A stretch of 64,000 nt of DNA from Halichondria panicea (lineage: Eukaryota; Porifera; Demospongiae; Suberitida; Halichondriidae), in contig NC_087381.1 of the NCBI RefSeq assembly GCF_963675165.1, positions 6,325,378 to 6,389,377 of the forward strand. Direction: 5' to 3'. The notes beneath the pieces were generated by a model that had not been told where the DNA came from, ran no database searches, and saw only the letters and a program-made list of their open reading frames with translations. The position numbers were made by a program, and so were the translations under genes. This document shows, piece after piece, positions 44,601 to 53,346 of the stretch; within the stretch, counting starts at the first letter, position 1, and every line of letters starts with the position of its first letter.

Positions 44601-47600
44601 CTTCCTGGATCTTAGCCAAAGACACTAGATGGAGTTATTTGAATAAATGTACAGTGTATCTGTTTGCCATAATTATGCCTCGGTGCGCATGCTCAAAATG
44701 GAAAAGAAAGAGTCTGGCGTCGTCACGTGGGTTAAATTTTGCTTACATAATTGGGGCGAACCCTGAGGCGAGTCCCATAGTTTTGAGTACTGTAGAGAAA
44801 AGCTCAGCCACCGGATATCCGTCTGAATGAATGTCTGAATGTCTGTCTGTCTGTCTGTCTGTCTATGTGTCTGTTTGTCTGTCGCTTGAAGCTTTTTAGC
44901 ATGACGATCGTTGCTCCATTTACACGCTTTTTAGCTTGACAATCTGTTTGTCTCGTAGTTCAAAGCTTTTTAGCGTGACGATCGCTGCAATTCTACTCAA
45001 ACTTGATACAGTACAGCTCAACAACTAAGGCAGTAAGGCAATGGTGTTGGGGTATCAAACACACCATCTGCTGGCAAGACTAAGGGAAGTTTGACAACAA
45101 AAAGGAGCTAATGAGACAGAAGCTCAGCTCGTCTGTCGTCTGTCTGAAGAGGAAGAGAGAACAGTTAGAGAGACCTTTAATACGAAACAGTAACATGAAA
45201 CTGATACAGCTCAACAACTAAGGGAATGGCGTTCCCTACGCCATATCAACAACTAAGGGAATGGCGTTCCCTACGCCATATCAAAGTGTACAATTTGTAA
45301 GGTGATCGTTTTTAACAACAATCATGGTCGATCCATTACCCATGCACTCATTATGCCTCGAGGCATAGCTGCACGAGGGATACGTGACTAGCTAGACTGT
45401 GTGTGTGTACGTGTGTCTGTGTGTGCATAGATAGTAGAGGGGAGGGATTGGAAACATCACAGGTGACCAATTATTGCCCTAGAGAATTCTGACACCATGC
45501 GTGTTGCATTCCGCAAGTATTGATTGCGATTGATTGCGAGCCAGATGCAAAGACAAAAGAGAAGAAAGTGAAGAAAACTGCAGTAAGCACTGGCAAAGCT
45601 AGTCTGTATGTACATTATCCATAGTAAATGTATGGTTTACATCATTTACTTAATTTATTTGATCATCAGAGCTCCACGTTACACTATTTTACATGTATTT
45701 AGCTAAGAATTGGTAAGTAAGAAACTTTGTGGGGGGATATCTTGAGCTAGGAAGTAGTCATGGTTGCTTGAGAGTGATCAGAGTGTAGAGGGAGCATTGA
45801 AATATGCAGTAGGCATAGCCAAGTTGAGCATCATGCTGTTTAATGTTGAATATTTGCTTTAAGTGTGAAAACAAGGATTAAAAAGTAACTTGTTTTGCGG
45901 GGGAGCTACTGGTTAACAATAAATTGTACATCACTATTGTTTAGTTCTACATGTTGCTTAATGGTCCCGATGTGCCGTAAGAAAAGATTTTCCTTGCTAA
46001 CCTTTATCGTTTTGGCTACTAATTCAAACTTACCCATACATTTTTTCCCAGGGGTACTCAGAAAATCTGAAAATCTGGCAAGACCCTTTTGTATGCCAAC
46101 CGCAGAGAGGAGGGATACATGATAACCCCACTGTTTAAATATGCATTATGATAAGTAAATTATTTTGCAAGAGCTAAACAGTGACCGATGACGAGAATAC
46201 ACCATTGCCTAAAAGGGCGTCAGACTCGTAAAAATTATGTTTTGTGTTTGTAAACATTTTTATGTAAAACATCAAAATTGTGTGATTGTGTGAAAGTCAT
46301 AATGTTATGAAGCAGTCTATAATAATAAACAGTGCCTAGTACTAGTACCATAAAAATAAATAATTATCGAGTTCCTAGATTTAGTTTCTTTGTAAATGCA
46401 TGCCTTGTTATTTTCAAGGCTTGTTGAGGATGTGTAATCTCCACTCAAGTATTTGCAAAGAGAAAAGTGTCAGTCATTCGGATGTACAGCAGTAACCAGA
46501 GCAACTAGTCTATAATAGCAGCTTAGCTATTTATTATTTTTCCCCAACCAGCAATCTCCTCCCATTAAATTAACTTCCTGTCAATTTCCGGTGCAAAACG
46601 CATGGACCGCGTGAAATCCCTGTGTTTCCAATCCCTCTCCTCTACTATCTATGGAGTGTATCTGTTCCAACTGTAACTGCATACTCAACGGTTGCAATGC
46701 GACGAAAACTAACAGCTTCAAAATAATCGAAATCCAAAAGAACGTGGCTAGACGCCTATAGAAGCTGTTAGCTTTCGTCGCATTGCAACCGTTGAGCAGT
46801 TACAGCTGGAACAGACACACACACACACACACACACACAGTCAGCTTTACCGTATCCCTCGTGCGGCTACGCCTCGAGGCATAATAATGCAATGTCAGCC
46901 CAAAAAAAGGACTTTGACCTCAAATAATGGCTGACATCAGCAATAATGACTTAATTGAGGAGGTGAGCAAAACCTTGTTGGGCGGAGCCCGACCGTCCCT
47001 GACGGGAGGTCGAGTTTCAAACCTATGTCAGGATTTGTCTTACTGAATTATGTAACACGCTGATAAGCAGCTATGAATAATAATTTTATTCTATGAATAA
47101 TTATTATTATTCTGAAGTGGGTGTTAACTAATTTTATCTTGCTTGAGGTTGCGCAACCGGACGTGACACAGACCACAGTAGAAATGCTGCAATTTGATTG
47201 GGCTGCAACTATAGTTGCAGCAAAGACAAATCCTGACATAGGCTTGAAACCCTACCTCCCGTCAGGGACGGTCGGGCTCCGCCCAACTAAGCAAAACCGA
47301 GGAGGTCGAGGGAGGTTGATCTGAAACAAGTATGCAACTAAACAGTGGCCTAAAGCTTCTTTCTCGAGTTATGGCTAGTTTGACTCACATTGAAGGCTGT
47401 TGCAGTCTCTTCAGAATCTTTCATAGCACATCTGTTCGCACACTGTTAGCCTTGCACTAGAGATGTCAGACCGGAAGTAGTGCGTGGGCGGATTACCGCA
47501 ATGGTAGGAAATAGGACCAGAAAGTGAGTGAACAAGAAGGGCTATCCGCAAGCTCTGGAAGAGTGTAGCAAAAAACAGCTGCTCCCAGGGGTAAAAAATA

Positions 47601-50600
47601 GCGTAGAATTTGATTTTTATAACAGTTTTTTGTGATTTTAGCATTTGATGCTTGTTCTGTGTGTGATTTTTTCATAAAGGTAATCATCATTGTCAACCAA
47701 ACATGAAAATGAACAAAAACACAAGTGAGCATGTGTTTCATCTCTAACTCTCTCTAGATTATGCAAAAAATTGCTTCAATAAGCTTTCATTTCTTGCGGA
47801 ATCACATATTGCATAGATTGCCAATCTATGCAATCTGAATGGTGGGTGGAGTTGAGAATGGAAATGCAGTCAAATCAAGCCAAGTGTATCAATAGCTTCT
47901 TACAAAGTAATTACTGAAAGCCTCTGTTGAAAAGAAACAAGAAAGATTGGAGAGAATTCCAGAGACAATCTACAAAACTATCAAATTGCAAGAACCGATT
48001 CAATTTGCACACGAAACAAGACAGGAGTAATCTACTGGAAGCTGTCAACAGAGTTGCATCATAGATCTATAGTTGCATGGCCTTAAATCTACATCACACT
48101 ATAAACGATTTATTTAGACCAAATGAAATTGATAGAAAAGTTGCTTAAAGATCAAGAAACAGATACAAGTGTAAGGTGGACATTGATAAGAGGTCTGACA
48201 CATGATACAATATACTGTACGAAAGAAAAGATAGCATGGTTACTTTATATCTAAAAGAACACTCTGAAGTCTGAAGCAGGAGACATCATACTATTATAGG
48301 GACATTATACAGTACAGACACATTATGAACTTCATAATAGATATCAAATTGTTACAATGTTAACTCCTGAGTCCTGAGTCCATTTTATACTTTTTTAAAA
48401 GAGAATAGACCAAGCGGTTCAGCAGATATGCTAATTTTAAGATCATTTCCGGTATTAACGACAAATTTCATAAGTCCCGCCCAAGTACATTACAAATGTT
48501 TGGTACGAAAATTGTCCTGACTAGTGTTCTTCAAAACGCTAGTATCTCTGCATTCGCTTGACCAAATCCAGTGCTGCATGCAGTAAAGCACATTGCAAAT
48601 TATTTGCCTCTTCTATAACACTCTAATACTTTTAAGCGAAAACAAAAACATGGCAAGAGGCATTAGCAAGCGCACGCTTGCAACACTCGTTGAGGAACAG
48701 TAGTCATATACAATACTTTGACGCATAATTATAGTAAAGCGCAATTTTTCGCCTGTGTTTTGGCGTGCCCCTTGCCAAACGCGTATGGAAGGGATCTGCG
48801 CAAAAGCCCCCCTTTCAAACCCCTCACCTTGCTTCGGCACTTTTAAAATTTCAGCACCCCCTCGAGACGTCATTTAGCAGTTAACTGAGGGTGTACGCTA
48901 CAGTTTGTACCAACCTCATCATGTCCTGATATAGGTGTCGCTCTGCAGTTCTAGATTGGGTTACCAATGGGGAAAAAGGGGCCAAATTGAGGTCATAGGT
49001 GAGAGCTTGTTGCAGAAATCTCATTTTTATGATTTTTCAAGTGGAAGAATTGTGTTAATCATTATTTTACCTGCAGAATATTTCCCGCTATATTTCAATT
49101 TCTGCTACCTCGTTCTATTCACGTGCAGATTTCTGCAACAAGCTGTCAATCATACACTGACTTAAATTTTGGCCTCTTTTTTCCCCATTGGTAACACGAT
49201 CCAACCACATGCACCCAACACGTACCCTAGTGAAATCCTTCCCATTTTCCACATAATAGTCGGGAGTGTGCAGGGGATTCTTGATGTTTTCGGCGGCCTC
49301 AAAGTATACTCTTCGAACTGCAGGACTACACCTATATCAGGGCATGATGAGGTGGTACTAAACTAGTGTACACCCTCACCTACCCGCTAAATGATGTTTC
49401 GGTGGGTGCTGAAACTTTAAAAGTGCCTAATCTGTTGTTCAATAGCTTAATAATAATAGCAACTGCACAAAAGAACCGAACACGAGGACTAAAATAAGAT
49501 AGTTAACAACTATAAATAGAGCAACACTAAAATAGAACAGTATCACATGATGTCCAAACTATGTAGTTGTCATTTCATTACATAATCAAGTCGAGGAGCA
49601 TGGGGCCCTTCGAACTCCAGTTAAGGGGAGCCACCTTAAGATCCCTCCATATACGTTTTGGTGAGGGGCGCGCCAAAACATTGGAGAAAATTTACATGCG
49701 TCGATTTTAGCAAGTTTGTGCGCTTTCTGTGACATGTTGATGGACGCAGTGCAGGGAACGCGTTTATGACTCAATATATAATTATACACAGTAAAAACAG
49801 ATAATTATGTTATAATAACATAAAATATCTCAAATAAAATGCATCATTTGAAATTTAATGTATAGCCTGTCATTTTAACACTAAAATATGATGATGCATC
49901 CCATATAACATATGTGTTTTTGCTGTGTAGCCAATAGCAGGTAAAGGTTAACTAACCTAATTACTAATGTATATTTACCTTATCGTATTATAGGTTTCCT
50001 CTTACAAGCGGTAAAGCAAAAATATAAAGTAGAGTTTCTACTGGTAGAATGCCACAGTGATCCGAATGTGACTGACAAAAAAGGCAAGACACCTCTCGAT
50101 TTGTCCAACGATCCTACCATCATAAAGCTCCTCTTGAAACACGGAGCCAAGGCTGCCAACATCTACAAGAAACACAGCAGGCTCATCGGAAAGCTCTCCT
50201 CCGAGCAACCCCCACACCTTCCTCTGTCTGTGCTCATCATTGGCGATGGTGGCGTGGGGAAGAGCACTCTGTTGAAGTCCATTCTGAGCCCAAAAGGGTT
50301 TTGGTCTAAACTACTGAAGAGGAGACCCGTAGATGGTGTCGATGCGAGGACAGTGGGGATCATACCGTACGAAATATACACCAAAGAGTTTGGAAAAATA
50401 ATTTACTTTGATTTTGCTGGCCAGAAAGAGTTTTACACGAGCCACTGTGCCATTCTTGAGAATGCTGTTCAAACCTCACCACCCATCATTATCCTCTGTG
50501 CTAAGCTTGTAGAAAGTGAGCATGCAATTATTGATTCCATGTATCGTTGGTTGACCCTCGTCCAAAACCAGTGCACCAATCTAAAAGGCAAAGCACACGT

Positions 50601-53346
50601 GATAGTAGTTGGTAGTCATGCTGACAAAGTTAAGGAAATGAGAGAAGATCCACGAGCCAAAGAGAACATCTTTGCTCCGATTATCACGAAATTCCCAAAA
50701 TTTGAGTTCACAGGGTTCATTCCAATGGATTGCCGTTTTGCTGATTCGAATGACATGAATATCGTGAGAAAACAGATCCAGAAAAGCTCTGCTATTCTCC
50801 GCTCTCCAGAAACCATCAGCCTGAATGCTCACACATTTTACATCTACCTTGCTGAGAATTTCCAAGAAGAACTTGCAGTTTCATTGAAAGTTGTTCAACA
50901 ACGAATACACAGCGATCTAGACCAAACACACGAGTCAGAAAAAATGGCTGACATTCTTTCTTTCATTCCGACCACCCTCAGCCGTCTTATTGATATCTGT
51001 GACCAGCTAAGCAAATTGGGACTTCTGTTGTTTCTTCACAACAATTCCTCATATGAAAATTCCTTTCTGATCTGTGACTCTAAAACATTGCTCTCTGATG
51101 TCACTGGGACAGTGTTTGCTCCTGAGCACTTCCGCCAGCACTGCAAACTCGCCTCAAGCACTGGAGTGGTGCCTTTGTCTAAGTTTCTTGAAACTTTCAG
51201 AAATTACGACATTGAAATGCTAATCGCTTTCATGACACATTTAGAACTGTGCTTTGAGATTAAAGACAAGCAAGTCTTGGATTACATTCACAAGGTGGAG
51301 CCAAAACTAACCGACACTCGCTATCTCTTTTTTCCCGGGCTCATCAGGATAGAAACTCCCGAGCGTGTGTGGGAGGAAGACACTTCCATGAGCTACCACT
51401 TTGGTTGGATACTCCAAACCTCTCAGGATACAGATTTTTTCGATCCTCGCTGCCTTCAAGTACTCATTTTGAGGATAGTGTTCACCTTCCGCCTTGCCCC
51501 TGCTCTGAGAGTACAGCATGATGTCCCTTCCCTGCAGAAATTCTGCTCCGTGTGGAAGAGTGGGATCTGCTGGTGCAATGATGATGGGATCACTACACAC
51601 CTTGAGCTTTGTAACAACAAATCTTTCACTATTAAAATACGAGCCGAAGTTCTTACACCTGAGGGCCTTGCCAATCGCTCCGAGGTAGTCAACAAAGTTC
51701 TCGAAACGGTGAAAGATGTTTGTCCCAATATTGTAGTTGTGGAATCACTGATCAATCCACTAGAAGTTGTCAGTCATCCTCTACAACCTTCCTCAGAGCT
51801 CATGCTGTTTAGTGTTAGAGATCTTGCTGCCGCTGTCAGCTCTCAAAAAGAAGCTGTGAAATCCGTTCATCAAGCTCTTTCGCTGAAACGACTTCTCCAG
51901 TTTGAGCCGTATGCTGGTTTGGACCAAAATACTCTACTGTGTATTCACAGTGACAAGAATGTCATGAAAGATGAACAGATTTCAAATGCCTTTGTTTCTA
52001 ATTTTGCTACACAAATTTCCGATCCAAACAGTATTCTGGTGTACAGAAGAATCCTGAGCCAATCTCGAGCTTCTAGTGTCAATATTCAGTCGGTCAGTCC
52101 CAGACAGGAGGTGATTCAGGCCCTTGAGATGTGGAGGAGTGAGACTGAGGGAACTTACAGCTGTCTGAGGGAGACTCTCAACAAGCACAGCGTCTTCACT
52201 GGGAGAAACCCTCTTGTGAGTGGACTATAACTATCTACTTTCATGAATATATATGTCTACACTGTACTGCTAATTATGCATGCACATACAGGACCTAGCT
52301 GGTGTGGCTCATGATGATATTGATCCCTCTGTGTTTAGTATCAATGGTGATGAGCAAAAGGTGCGTTGTTTGTATTAAATATACTGTACTCTACCGAGAT
52401 TACGTCCACGTCCAAAATTACGCCCACCCCACTTTTTAGTGAAAGTTTCTCTATAGGCTAATTTTCCTCGAGAGTACGCCATGCATTCGTCAGTGAGCAG
52501 TTGTCAAGAAAAGGTTTAGCAGTTTCTTGTTTAGATAGCTAGATATAGTTAGATCCTTTGTCCTATTATAAGAGAAAAGGACAATCGTCTCTGAATCTCT
52601 GTTGAAGGGTTAGTGACTAACATGCAGTGACAAGGAACAACCTCCTGATACTACTTGTCTACTTTTCTTTATACCTAGCTACTTTACCCATCATTACCAT
52701 TGTTGTGATATCCAAGAGCTGGCAGGCCTCAAATGCAGACAGAAAAGACTTAATGAGTGGGCGTAATTTCAAAGTAAACACATGGGTAGGCTTATTTTCG
52801 AGACAAAACTAATGTTTTTGAAATTAAGCCCATCCCACCTGTAGCTGCTTTGTAGCATGCATAATCTCGGTAGAAGTGTACAAAATCTATTTTAGGGTAA
52901 GTTACTAAATTACTTATAATGCATATACGTTGTTTTAGAGTTTACCCCAGACCACAAGTTGGTTGGTTAAGTGCTTAATTTTCCTCAACATGTTATGTGT
53001 ATAGGATTCAGGGATTACCAGTCTCCATGAGTTGATGGTCAAGCATGGAGTCACTGACGAGCAGTTGGATCGAGAGATTGTACAAGACGACCTTGCTCCA
53101 GTAGCTATGCACTTTGATGATGTGGAGCTCTACCTCAATCCACTGAAGTTGACTGACAATGAACAAGCTGACGTGAGGCGAGAGACTTATTTAAGTAGAA
53201 GCAATCAAGTGGCAGTGATCAACAGTTTGTCAATCTGGAGAAGTCACGAACCCAGCGAAGCAACCTTTAGAGCACTGATTAGTATATTATTCGATCTGGG
53301 GAAGGAAGAGATTATTACTAAGATCTGCCAGTACTTGAAAAGGTAG
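23639..53346 (+). CDS. ROCO-B: death domain, expanded ankyrin array, Roc-COR, death domain
   Basis: Proposed exons: 23639-23643, 24384-24682, (33467-33580 with a stop, assumed skipped), 33959-34201 (death domain), 34365-34457, 34605-34709, 35679-35783, 35837-35938, 35987-36094, 40566-40664, 40727-40828, 40881-40985, 41044-41145, 42296-42400, 42458-42559, 44281-44385, 49994-52215 (Roc-COR), 52292-52360 and 53005-53346 (death domain). These sum to 4413 nt, in frame, 1470 residues. The exons from 33959 to 44385 are phase 1-1. The final death domain differs from the two in ROCO-A. Caveats: a 200-N gap lies inside, a broken Roc exon lies at its edge, and exon 3 carries TAG. Alternative: two genes, one ending in the gap and one starting there. 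The individual exons are secure; the joining is less so. Confidence 0.55.
23778..24354. repeat. Extra sequence in ROCO-B intron 1 with a strong hairpin
   Basis: In ROCO-A the CACCCAAACAC block directly precedes ATGGCTGCACTC; here about 575 bp separates them. It includes a near-perfect hairpin at 24282-24342, with arms of about 26 bp around CACACCTAAGAGGAGGATAT. ATG 24355 lies after it but is intronic in my model. Confidence 0.55.
25624..25712. repeat. Hairpin in ROCO-B intron 2
   Basis: Arms of about 31 bp (GACTCGCAAGCCGTCACTGTT and its near-complement) around a 25-bp loop. Followed at 25729 by ACTGCAAAAACACTTTTGTT, whose reverse complement appears at about 32471-32490, a dispersed MITE end. 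The rest of 24683-26290 shows no gene. Confidence 0.55.
26297..27690. repeat. Minisatellite of about 15 units of 81-97 bp
   Basis: The block CCCCATGGACGAAGTTGACC recurs at about 26332, 26417, 26508, 26599, 26680, 26771, 26868, 26960, 27056, 27148, 27238, 27330, 27421, 27511 and 27602. Units alternate between variants ending GGTAAATTACAATGC and CGTAAATCAGTATATATATGC, giving a higher-order pair pattern in 26700-27150. ROCO-B intron 2. There are no unique spacers, so it is not CRISPR. Confidence 0.95.
28061..28368. mobile_element. Pogo/Tigger-like MITE
   Basis: Ends CAGTAGAACCTCGATTATCC and GGATAATCGAGGTTCTACTG, flanked by TA (28059-28060 and 28369-28370). The tandem motif GCCGGATAATCGA near the right end is typical of this group. 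Its last 200 bp recur at 37126-37325. Confidence 0.85.
28583..30400. mobile_element. 1.8-kb Mutator-like element with about 140-bp TIRs and an internal ORF
   Basis: Starts CAGAGGAGGCGCGAAGCACT and ends in its complement; the inverted arms extend to about 28720 and from about 30262. Flanked by the 9-bp duplication CCATGTGCT (28574-28582 and 30401-30409). Long TIRs plus a 9-bp duplication are the standard signature of Mutator-like elements. Each arm itself contains a hairpin (AGCCGCCCTTCCTA type). It carries the frame at 28939-29484. ROCO-B intron 2. Confidence 0.8.
28939..29484 (+). CDS. Unknown 181-residue protein inside a Mutator-like element
   Basis: Open from ATG 28939 to TAG 29482-29484. 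No zinc finger, transposase triad or other domain recognised. Residues 30-110 are rich in alternating hydrophobic residues, as in a beta-rich fold (around KVFVIWKWQVLHPQDKTVII). Just after the stop, a second frame is open from about 29462 to the TAA near 29629 and looks protein-like (VKEAQDAVYDALIKNDITVV), so there is a frameshift or a missed short intron. It lies between the TIRs of the element, so it is either element-encoded or captured host sequence. Confidence 0.4.
   Translation: MHATCNKGQLLRSLAKISSALCSTVGRSSSVNVHVTLIQLQNDLVVAKPVQDTTNEDFDKLEHSSSLVFTPGFANVVNVDGLRIKDGKVFVIWKWQVLHPQDKTVIIVRGITVCFWLTEPRTIQTQSLKQSHTIPFKVIRCNYIQKYSEKQVYLLTKVSLYVYIEVQVEPDNPVTPNAIAL
30410..30783. other. Short inverted repeats between elements
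   Basis: Contains a small palindrome at 30485-30520 (TAGTCTCGAGGCCA and complement) and the mini-element at 30540-30597. Nothing else recognised. Confidence 0.5.
30540..30597. mobile_element. 58-bp palindromic mini-element with 9-bp TSD
   Basis: Starts TAGCCTCGAATCCATGCCGA and ends in its complement, with almost no loop. Flanked by GAGGCTAGA at 30531-30539 and 30598-30606. A related sequence, without a clear duplication, lies near 32981-33018. Confidence 0.75.
30784..32063. mobile_element. MITE (same family as 16374-17080) carrying a nested MITE
   Basis: Ends CAGGGGCATAGCT and AGCTACGCCCCTG, flanked by AGCAT on both sides (30779-30783 and 32064-32068). Nearly identical to 16374-17080 apart from the inner insertion at 31431-32016. 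Confidence 0.8.
31431..32016. mobile_element. Nested MITE, 5-bp TSD GCAAG
   Basis: Ends CAGGGGCGTAGCT and TGGCTACACCCCTG. GCAAG lies at 31426-31430 and 32017-32021. The empty site is visible in the sister copy near 17030. Includes a GGC-repeat tract at about 31943-31960. Confidence 0.8.
32064..33180. other. Intronic sequence with MITE end and microsatellite
   Basis: A MITE right end (ACAAAAGTGTTTTTGCAGT) lies at about 32472. A TGCATG hexanucleotide tract followed by TG repeats occupies about 32583-32640. An inverted copy of about 605-660 lies at 32820-32880. No gene recognised. Confidence 0.5.
33240..33407. repeat. Foldback just before ROCO-B exon 3
   Basis: Arms of about 57 bp (33240-33297 and 33351-33407, sharing GTCGAGAAGGCTTGCACACT) with a loop of about 53 bp. 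It ends 59 bp before exon 3 and is absent from the ROCO-A copy. Confidence 0.65.
33467..33580 (+). pseudogene. ROCO-B exon 3 with an in-frame TAG
   Basis: Aligns with ROCO-A exon 3 (3755-3856), with intact acceptor and GTGAGT donor. The codon CAG of ROCO-A after GGGTTC is TAG here (33559-33561). The exon is 114 nt, phase 1-1, so leaving it out keeps the frame. Confidence 0.75.
35535..35643 (+). pseudogene. Dead ankyrin exon in ROCO-B
   Basis: Homologous to 34605-34709, but the acceptor is CCG instead of CAG and four bases (GCAT) are inserted after GGCTGGT, shifting the frame. Expected to be skipped. Confidence 0.75.
36129..36342. mobile_element. Mariner-type MITE
   Basis: 214 bp. Inverted ends share AAATTTTC and a GGGTG block. 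Flanked by TA at 36127-36128 and 36343-36344. The rest of 36095-36840 is AT-rich and holds nothing recognisable. Confidence 0.6.
36805..36925 (+). pseudogene. Start of a third Roc-COR exon, cut by the assembly gap
   Basis: From 36839 it matches the start of the Roc-COR exons (VLLLAVK and ECHCDPNVT). Where ROCO-A has TTCAG, this copy has ATGCG, so the acceptor is missing. A frame is open from ATG 36805. The match runs straight into the N run. Either a dead exon fragment or the edge of a whole unassembled gene. Confidence 0.6.
36926..37125. other. Assembly gap of 200 N
   Basis: The round length suggests a nominal size. The right edge begins inside a pogo-like MITE whose missing left part would need about 108 bp. 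Confidence 0.95.
37126..37325. mobile_element. Right part of a pogo-like MITE
   Basis: Almost identical to 28169-28368; one substitution noticed (AAGCTGGATAA versus AAGCCGGATAA). The left end lies in the gap. Confidence 0.85.
37737..38252. repeat. Large inverted repeat with 112-bp arms
   Basis: 37737-37848 and 38141-38252 are near-perfect inverted copies (GATCCGACTAGAAAAACATT at the outer end) separated by 292 bp. One arm read in the plus direction is open for about 37 codons. No flanking duplication recognised. Confidence 0.8.
39373..39755. mobile_element. MITE with CAGAGCCGTAG end, 5-bp TSD TAAAA
   Basis: Ends CAGAGCCGTAG and CTACGGCCCTG, flanked by TAAAA (39368-39372 and 39756-39760). 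The interior GACCACGCCCACTTCCGGTA is shared with the other CAGGGGCGTAGC elements. Confidence 0.75.
39785..40218. mobile_element. Pogo-like MITE
   Basis: Ends CAGTAGACTCTCG and CGAGAGTCTACTG, flanked by TA (39783-39784 and 40219-40220). Internal repeats of GGCCGGAATAGCGAGGTGGC. Confidence 0.8.
41160..42247. mobile_element. Mutator-like element, about 85-bp TIRs, 10-bp TSD
   Basis: TIRs start TAGCCTCGATCCCAGGCCGA. GTGTTTATCA flanks both sides (41150-41159 and 42248-42257). It sits in the intron between two ankyrin exon pairs; the duplicated pair flanking it shows the empty site. No transposase is seen in its 1088 bp. Confidence 0.85.
42656..43656. mobile_element. 1.0-kb TIR element, 11-bp TSD
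   Basis: Ends GCTGTCTGTAATCAGTGGAC and complement, followed by repeats of GTCCA; inverted similarity extends over about 110 bp. CATGCCAACAG lies at 42644-42654 and 43657-43667 (one base of slack on the left). No recognised coding sequence. 43670-44280 holds a single CAGTGGCGGATC end (about 43951) and a small hairpin (about 44105-44150). Confidence 0.7.
45350..46885. mobile_element. 1.5-kb element with ATTATGCCTCGAGGC ends
   Basis: TIRs of about 35 bp (ATTATGCCTCGAGGC, then GCACGAGGGATACG). It contains a nested TIR element at 45426-46653. The frame at 45895-46122 shows no recognised domain. Confidence 0.65.
45426..46653. mobile_element. Nested element of the CATAGATAGTA family
   Basis: Ends CATAGATAGTAGAGGGGAGG and complement, with TTGGAAAC further in. 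Same family as 5898-7196. No clear target duplication. Confidence 0.6.
46975..47290. mobile_element. 316-bp MITE with about 75-bp TIRs, 8-bp TSD
   Basis: Arms contain GGGCGGAGCCCGACCGTCCC in inverted orientation. GCAAAACC flanks both sides (46967-46974 and 47291-47298). The 8-bp duplication fits hAT-type elements. Confidence 0.8.
48836..49427. repeat. Foldback with about 185-bp arms
   Basis: 48836-49020 pairs with 49125-49427 (outer ends GGCACTTTTAAAATTTCAGC and complement). The right arm holds an extra segment of about 110 bp (about 49205-49315). Confidence 0.7.
49786..49928. mobile_element. 143-bp MITE with ACAGTAAAAACAGA ends
   Basis: Nearly identical to 61335-61489, with a partial copy at about 35315-35405. 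Inverted ends (ACAGTAAAAACA and TGTTTTTGCTGT) with TA at the borders. It ends 65 bp before the ROCO-B Roc-COR exon. Confidence 0.75.
49994..52215 (+). other. Roc-COR exon of ROCO-B
   Basis: 2222 nt, closely similar to 9895-12158 at protein level. P-loop GDGGVGKST at 50242-50268, DFAGQ and VGSHAD conserved. The first ankyrin segment is one repeat. Differences concentrate in the COR part after about 50860. The acceptor is ATTATAG, the donor GTGAGT. It reads on into the short exon 52292-52360 (DLAGVAH, shared with ROCO-A) and then the death-domain exon 53005-53346, whose stop is TAG at 53344-53346. Confidence 0.85.
52391..52873. mobile_element. MITE in the last ROCO-B intron
   Basis: Ends CTACCGAGATTA and TAATCTCGGTAG. 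Internal inverted blocks ATTACGCCCACCCC and GAGTGGGCGTAAT. It separates the DLAGVAH exon from the final death-domain exon. Confidence 0.65.

Larger units (their letters stand above)
44386..49993. other. Long ROCO-B intron filled with repeats
   Basis: No exon recognised. A GTCT microsatellite lies at about 44844-44885, an AC microsatellite at about 46815-46839, and a hairpin with 45-bp arms at about 46669-46813. Elements are listed separately. 47300-48830 shows no clear feature. Confidence 0.5.
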
